A stretch of DNA of 64,000 nt, from the NCBI GenBank assembly GCA_024227565.1, contig JAAEUE010000132.1, positions 61,138-125,137 of the forward strand, read 5' to 3'. This stretch comes from Alphaproteobacteria bacterium. GTDB lineage: Bacteria; Pseudomonadota; Alphaproteobacteria; Rhizobiales; CAJQND01. The translations under genes were made by a program, and so were the position numbers. This document shows positions 61,654-64,000 of the stretch, piece after piece (position 1 is the stretch's first letter; each line of letters begins with the position of its first letter). A model generated the notes under the pieces. The model made no database searches and was not told the DNA's origin. It saw nothing but the letters and a program-made list of their open reading frames with translations.

Positions 61654-62688
61654 TCATGCAGTCACCTCACAGCCGTTCGCGCGGAACTCGGTTTCGTCAA
61701 CCCAGATACGATGAAGGATAACGGCAATCTTTCGCGCAAGGGCCACCGTCGCACGGCGCCGTCCCTTCTTGCGCACCAGCTTCAAGCCCCAAGATTTCAG
61801 ATTGGATGGGTGACGGGTTCGCATCAGGAGCGAGTTAGCTGCCGTGTATAGGTTGGCCCGGACAGCGGCATCTCCGGCTCGCGACACATGTCCATGGTTG
61901 TCCATTTCGCCCAATTGGAAACGCCGAGGCGTGAGTCCGAAGTGTGCACCAACATTGCGTGAGGATTTGAACCTAGCTGGATCTTCTATCGCCGACTTGA
62001 AGCTGAGTGCCGTGATCTCTCCCACGCCAGGAACGGTCATCAGACGCGCACAAACTTCGTCCTCGCGCGCATCCCTCTTCACGCGGCCATCCAATTCAGC
62101 GAACGTGACGAGCAACGCTTCATGAGCATCGAGCATTGGCATCATGGCGTGAGACAGACCCTCGTCAGCTTCGAGGATAGGCCTGACCAGCTTTGCGAAG
62201 TTGTAGTGCTTGATGAACTTGGGAAGGCAGATGCCGAACACCTTGAGTAATCCGCGGATCTCGTTCTCCAAGTCAAGGCACTTGTTCAAAACCGTCTTGC
62301 GGCTGGTCAGCAAGGCGCGTTCACAATGGCTGGTCTTGCTCTTCATGAAGACTGGATTGTACCAGCCGGAACGGACAATCTGTGCAATACCACGTGCGTC
62401 GTTCTTATCCGTCTTGTTCCTCATTGCAGAAAGTGCCGCGTTGACCTGATTGGTCTCCATGCAAACCATATTGAAGCCCTCTGCGGACAGCCCGTGAAAC
62501 AGGTGCTGGCTCATTGTCCCTGCTTCCAGGCCAACCATCTCCACCGGCTGGCCGAACATCCTCAGACAATCGACGACGTCTGCAACATCACAGAAAAGCT
62601 GCTTCTCAAGGATGACCTTGCCATCGCCATCAACGATACATAGCGCCAGTGAGCGCAGAGCGACGTCTAATCCAACGTAATACTTCAT
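61654..62688 (-). mobile_element. IS110-family element: intact DEDD transposase
   Basis: The 344-residue protein is a full IS110-type transposase. It has the N-terminal DEDD domain (Asp8 in YYVGLDVALRSLALC, Glu in VGLEAGTMSQHLFHGL, and the Asp pair in RNKTDKNDARGIAQIV) and the C-terminal Tnp20 domain with LMTVPGVGEITALSFKSAI and FKSSRNVGAHFGLTPRR, which holds the catalytic Ser region. There is no frameshift or stop. IS110 elements lack inverted repeats, so the exact ends cannot be set. It may be active. Confidence 0.93.
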
Positions 62689-62819
62689 CTTGATCTCCCA
62701 AACTGCAGGTTAAGACCTGATCATGTACGGGAGCTCGACGGTTCGTCACCAAGCTCGATTACGCATGCATTCAAGACAAGTGTGCATTAGCTCACAATTT
62801 CTGCTTTGATCGCAGAGTT
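62689..62819 (-). ncRNA. candidate IS110 bridge RNA region
   Basis: The 131 nt before the transposase ATG contain no gene. In IS110-group elements the bridge RNA that pairs with target and donor DNA is encoded in the non-coding part upstream of the transposase, so this is where it should lie. I can see short pairings (GAGCTC near 62730 and TGTGCATTAGCTCACA near 62781) but cannot fold the RNA or find its loops by eye. Confidence 0.3.
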
Positions 62820-62884
62820 ATGGTCGAACGGATCTATTTCAATAAATCAATTGACGACCTTGAGGCGATCTTCTCAACTCAGGG
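62820..62884 (+). pseudogene. possible 5' fragment of a gene, cut off
   Basis: From the ATG at 62820 the frame reads MVERIYFNKSIDDLEAIFST, which looks like a normal protein start. After about 62884 the composition changes abruptly to a GC-rich stretch and the reading no longer looks like protein. It could be the start of a gene that has lost the rest; no family is recognised. Confidence 0.25.
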
Positions 62885-63913
62885 ATCGGCTCCCCGCGTC
62901 CTCACATCCTCCGCCGGCGCCTGTGCAAAGCACAACGGCTTCGTGTTTCGTCCTCTCCCACATCCAAAATGGCCCCAGACCGCCCGGCCCCTTGGAACCG
63001 GGGGGCGTAACGCAAGGGGGAGTGGGCAAGGAATGCGGGTGTGGGCGGCGCGTAGACGCGCCTTTGTGCGAAAGGAGAACACCCGTTGCGCACGCGCGCG
63101 CAAGCGGGTACACGAATGCCAGCCATACCGAGCCTCTCTATCAGGTTCGTTGTGGTTAGGCGCCTGTGTGTGGTCTCAACGCACACAGGTGCCGCTGCAC
63201 TTTGCACAGATGACGATAAGCGCGATTGGGCAAGGGCGAGTTGTGGGGCAGGGGGTAGAGGGACTACAAACAGGCCAGGTTTGAAGAACGTGCTCGGGCT
63301 GGCGAGTTTGTTCCGACGAACCGAGCAAAAGCTGCGTCCGGCTGTGCTCTGAAACGCTTCTCTGGTTCCGTTAGTAAAGAGAATTTCGGGTCGAGCGTTG
63401 GGACGTTCCCGCCGGAGAGACACATTGGTTTCGCCATGCTCCAACAGTAGATGATTCTGGCTCGACCAAGTCTGCCGGCCAACTCGAACCGGGAAGCTCA
63501 AGTGAGGCCTGCCAGAGCTCATTTTGCCTCTTTCGGCTACTCGGGGCCCTGAAAAACTTTCAAATCGCGCTGTGGCAACGTTAAAAGACCCCTTAATGCG
63601 CAGATTAACAGGGAGGTTTTCCTGCACATCCTTTCATTCGCGCCGAAGACTGCTTTTTTGGGTCATTTGGGCGTCAGGAGTACAGAACAGTTCTGCATAG
63701 CCTGGAGCGGAGCGTCACACATTTCGTCGCATCCCTGATCGGCTTCGCATCCGATCGAGAAAAAACGGCAATATCAGGCATAGCCGTCTTGGAGCACAAC
63801 AACTGCTTTCATGCCAAAATCGGACTCTCTGGCTAGCTAAGCATAGGGTCCGATAAGTACCATTGCACTAAACCGCTGCGCGGTAGGGCTTCAGATGCGA
63901 TGACGCGGTTGGG
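62885..63913. other. GC-rich and unexplained stretch at the right end
   Basis: About 62885-63290 is strongly GC-rich, with open frames on both strands (for example 62902-63627 minus) whose products are rich in Arg, Pro and Cys and do not resemble proteins I know. It contains two tidy hairpins: GGCGCG/CGCGCC around TAGA followed by TTT (63047-63065), and GCGCCTGTGTG/CACACAGGTGC (63160-63192). The rest, to 63913, is of normal composition and I see nothing in it. Confidence 0.45.
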
Positions 63914-64000
63914 CTACGTGTTACCCTCTTTCTTCAGCTTCTTCGACCGATGCTTCTGGTAGTCGATGATGGCCGATGCCAAGGGCAGGGAACGTTGCAC
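63914..64000 (-). CDS. 3' end of an unidentified gene
   Basis: The last 28 codons of a minus-strand gene lie at the right edge, ending in a TAG at 63916-63914. The peptide ends SAIIDYQKHRSKKLKKEGNT, a basic tail. The gene starts outside the window, so nothing more can be said. Confidence 0.4.
   Translation of the reverse strand: MQRSLPLASAIIDYQKHRSKKLKKEGNT

Noticed and set aside
63060..63130. Group II intron start (GTGCG) in the GC-rich stretch
   Set aside because: No domain V hairpin or intron-encoded protein is present, so the five-base match carries no weight.
62902..63627. 241-codon minus-strand open frame as a real gene
   Set aside because: The product is rich in Arg, Pro and Cys, crosses a sharp composition change and has no family pattern or ribosome site.
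1..64000. CRISPR arrays, rRNA and tRNA genes
   Set aside because: I scanned the intergenic stretches and saw no regular repeats, no rRNA-like segments and no cloverleaf with a GGTTCGA-type arm in place. The GGTTCGAGCC at 60994-61004 is part of a hairpin, not a tRNA.

Overview
The window looks like the chromosome of an alphaproteobacterium, most likely a free-living Hyphomicrobiales (Rhizobiales) or close relative. This rests on gene content and order: a short ProS without the editing insertion next to a LolC/E gene, lepB-rnc-era close to recO, acpS-pdxJ, a bifunctional Rsh behind rpoZ and folK, a COX15-type heme A synthase, an ATP12 assembly factor, DUF1467 and DUF2842 proteins, and a split propionyl-CoA carboxylase with methylmalonyl-CoA epimerase. 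I could not compare it with any genome, so no genus is claimed. I saw no rRNA, tRNA or CRISPR array.

Layout. 1-15.7 kb is a mostly minus-strand housekeeping block (proS, mce, recO, era, rnc, lepB, acpS, pdxJ, rsh, rpoZ, folK), interrupted at 2.7-5.9 kb by a three-gene surface module (phosphatase/sulfatase-like membrane enzyme, methyltransferase, small YIDPGT membrane protein). 15.9-33.8 kb is mixed: NYN-domain nuclease, uracil-DNA glycosylase, O-acetylhomoserine sulfhydrylase, heme A synthase, a cytochrome P460-like protein, pccA and pccB separated by a class III cyclase and a duplicated acidic protein, then an overlapping ATP12-HAD-RluA-CrcB operon, a sulfatase-modifying-factor paralogue and a Tat-exported aldo/keto reductase.

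33.7-51.2 kb is a transport and catabolism region. It has a TAXI-type TRAP transporter, an MFS carrier, and two BCCT (betaine/carnitine/choline-type) carriers on opposite strands around a GlxA-type AraC regulator. Each BCCT gene sits 27 nt from a gene for a periplasmic substrate-binding protein, although BCCT carriers are not known to use one. One of these is a polycytidine-free, clear chimera: an N-terminal lipobox, a quaternary-amine-binding domain, a TAXI-type domain and a C-terminal membrane helix. It is followed by a universal stress protein and a small membrane protein. This is the most unusual system in the window. A minus-strand operon of acyl-CoA dehydrogenase, class III CoA-transferase and a zinc-type dehydrogenase, with a threonine aldolase, may handle the imported compound.

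51.3-54.9 kb encodes two glycan-synthesis proteins, one with an RgpF-like domain. From 54.9 kb onward the sequence becomes a patchwork: an IS3 remnant, a Na/Pi cotransporter, a truncated M20 peptidase, a frameshifted IS1182-type transposase, an SnoaL-like gene behind a terminator-like leader, an intact IS110-family element, and a GC-rich stretch without a recognisable gene.
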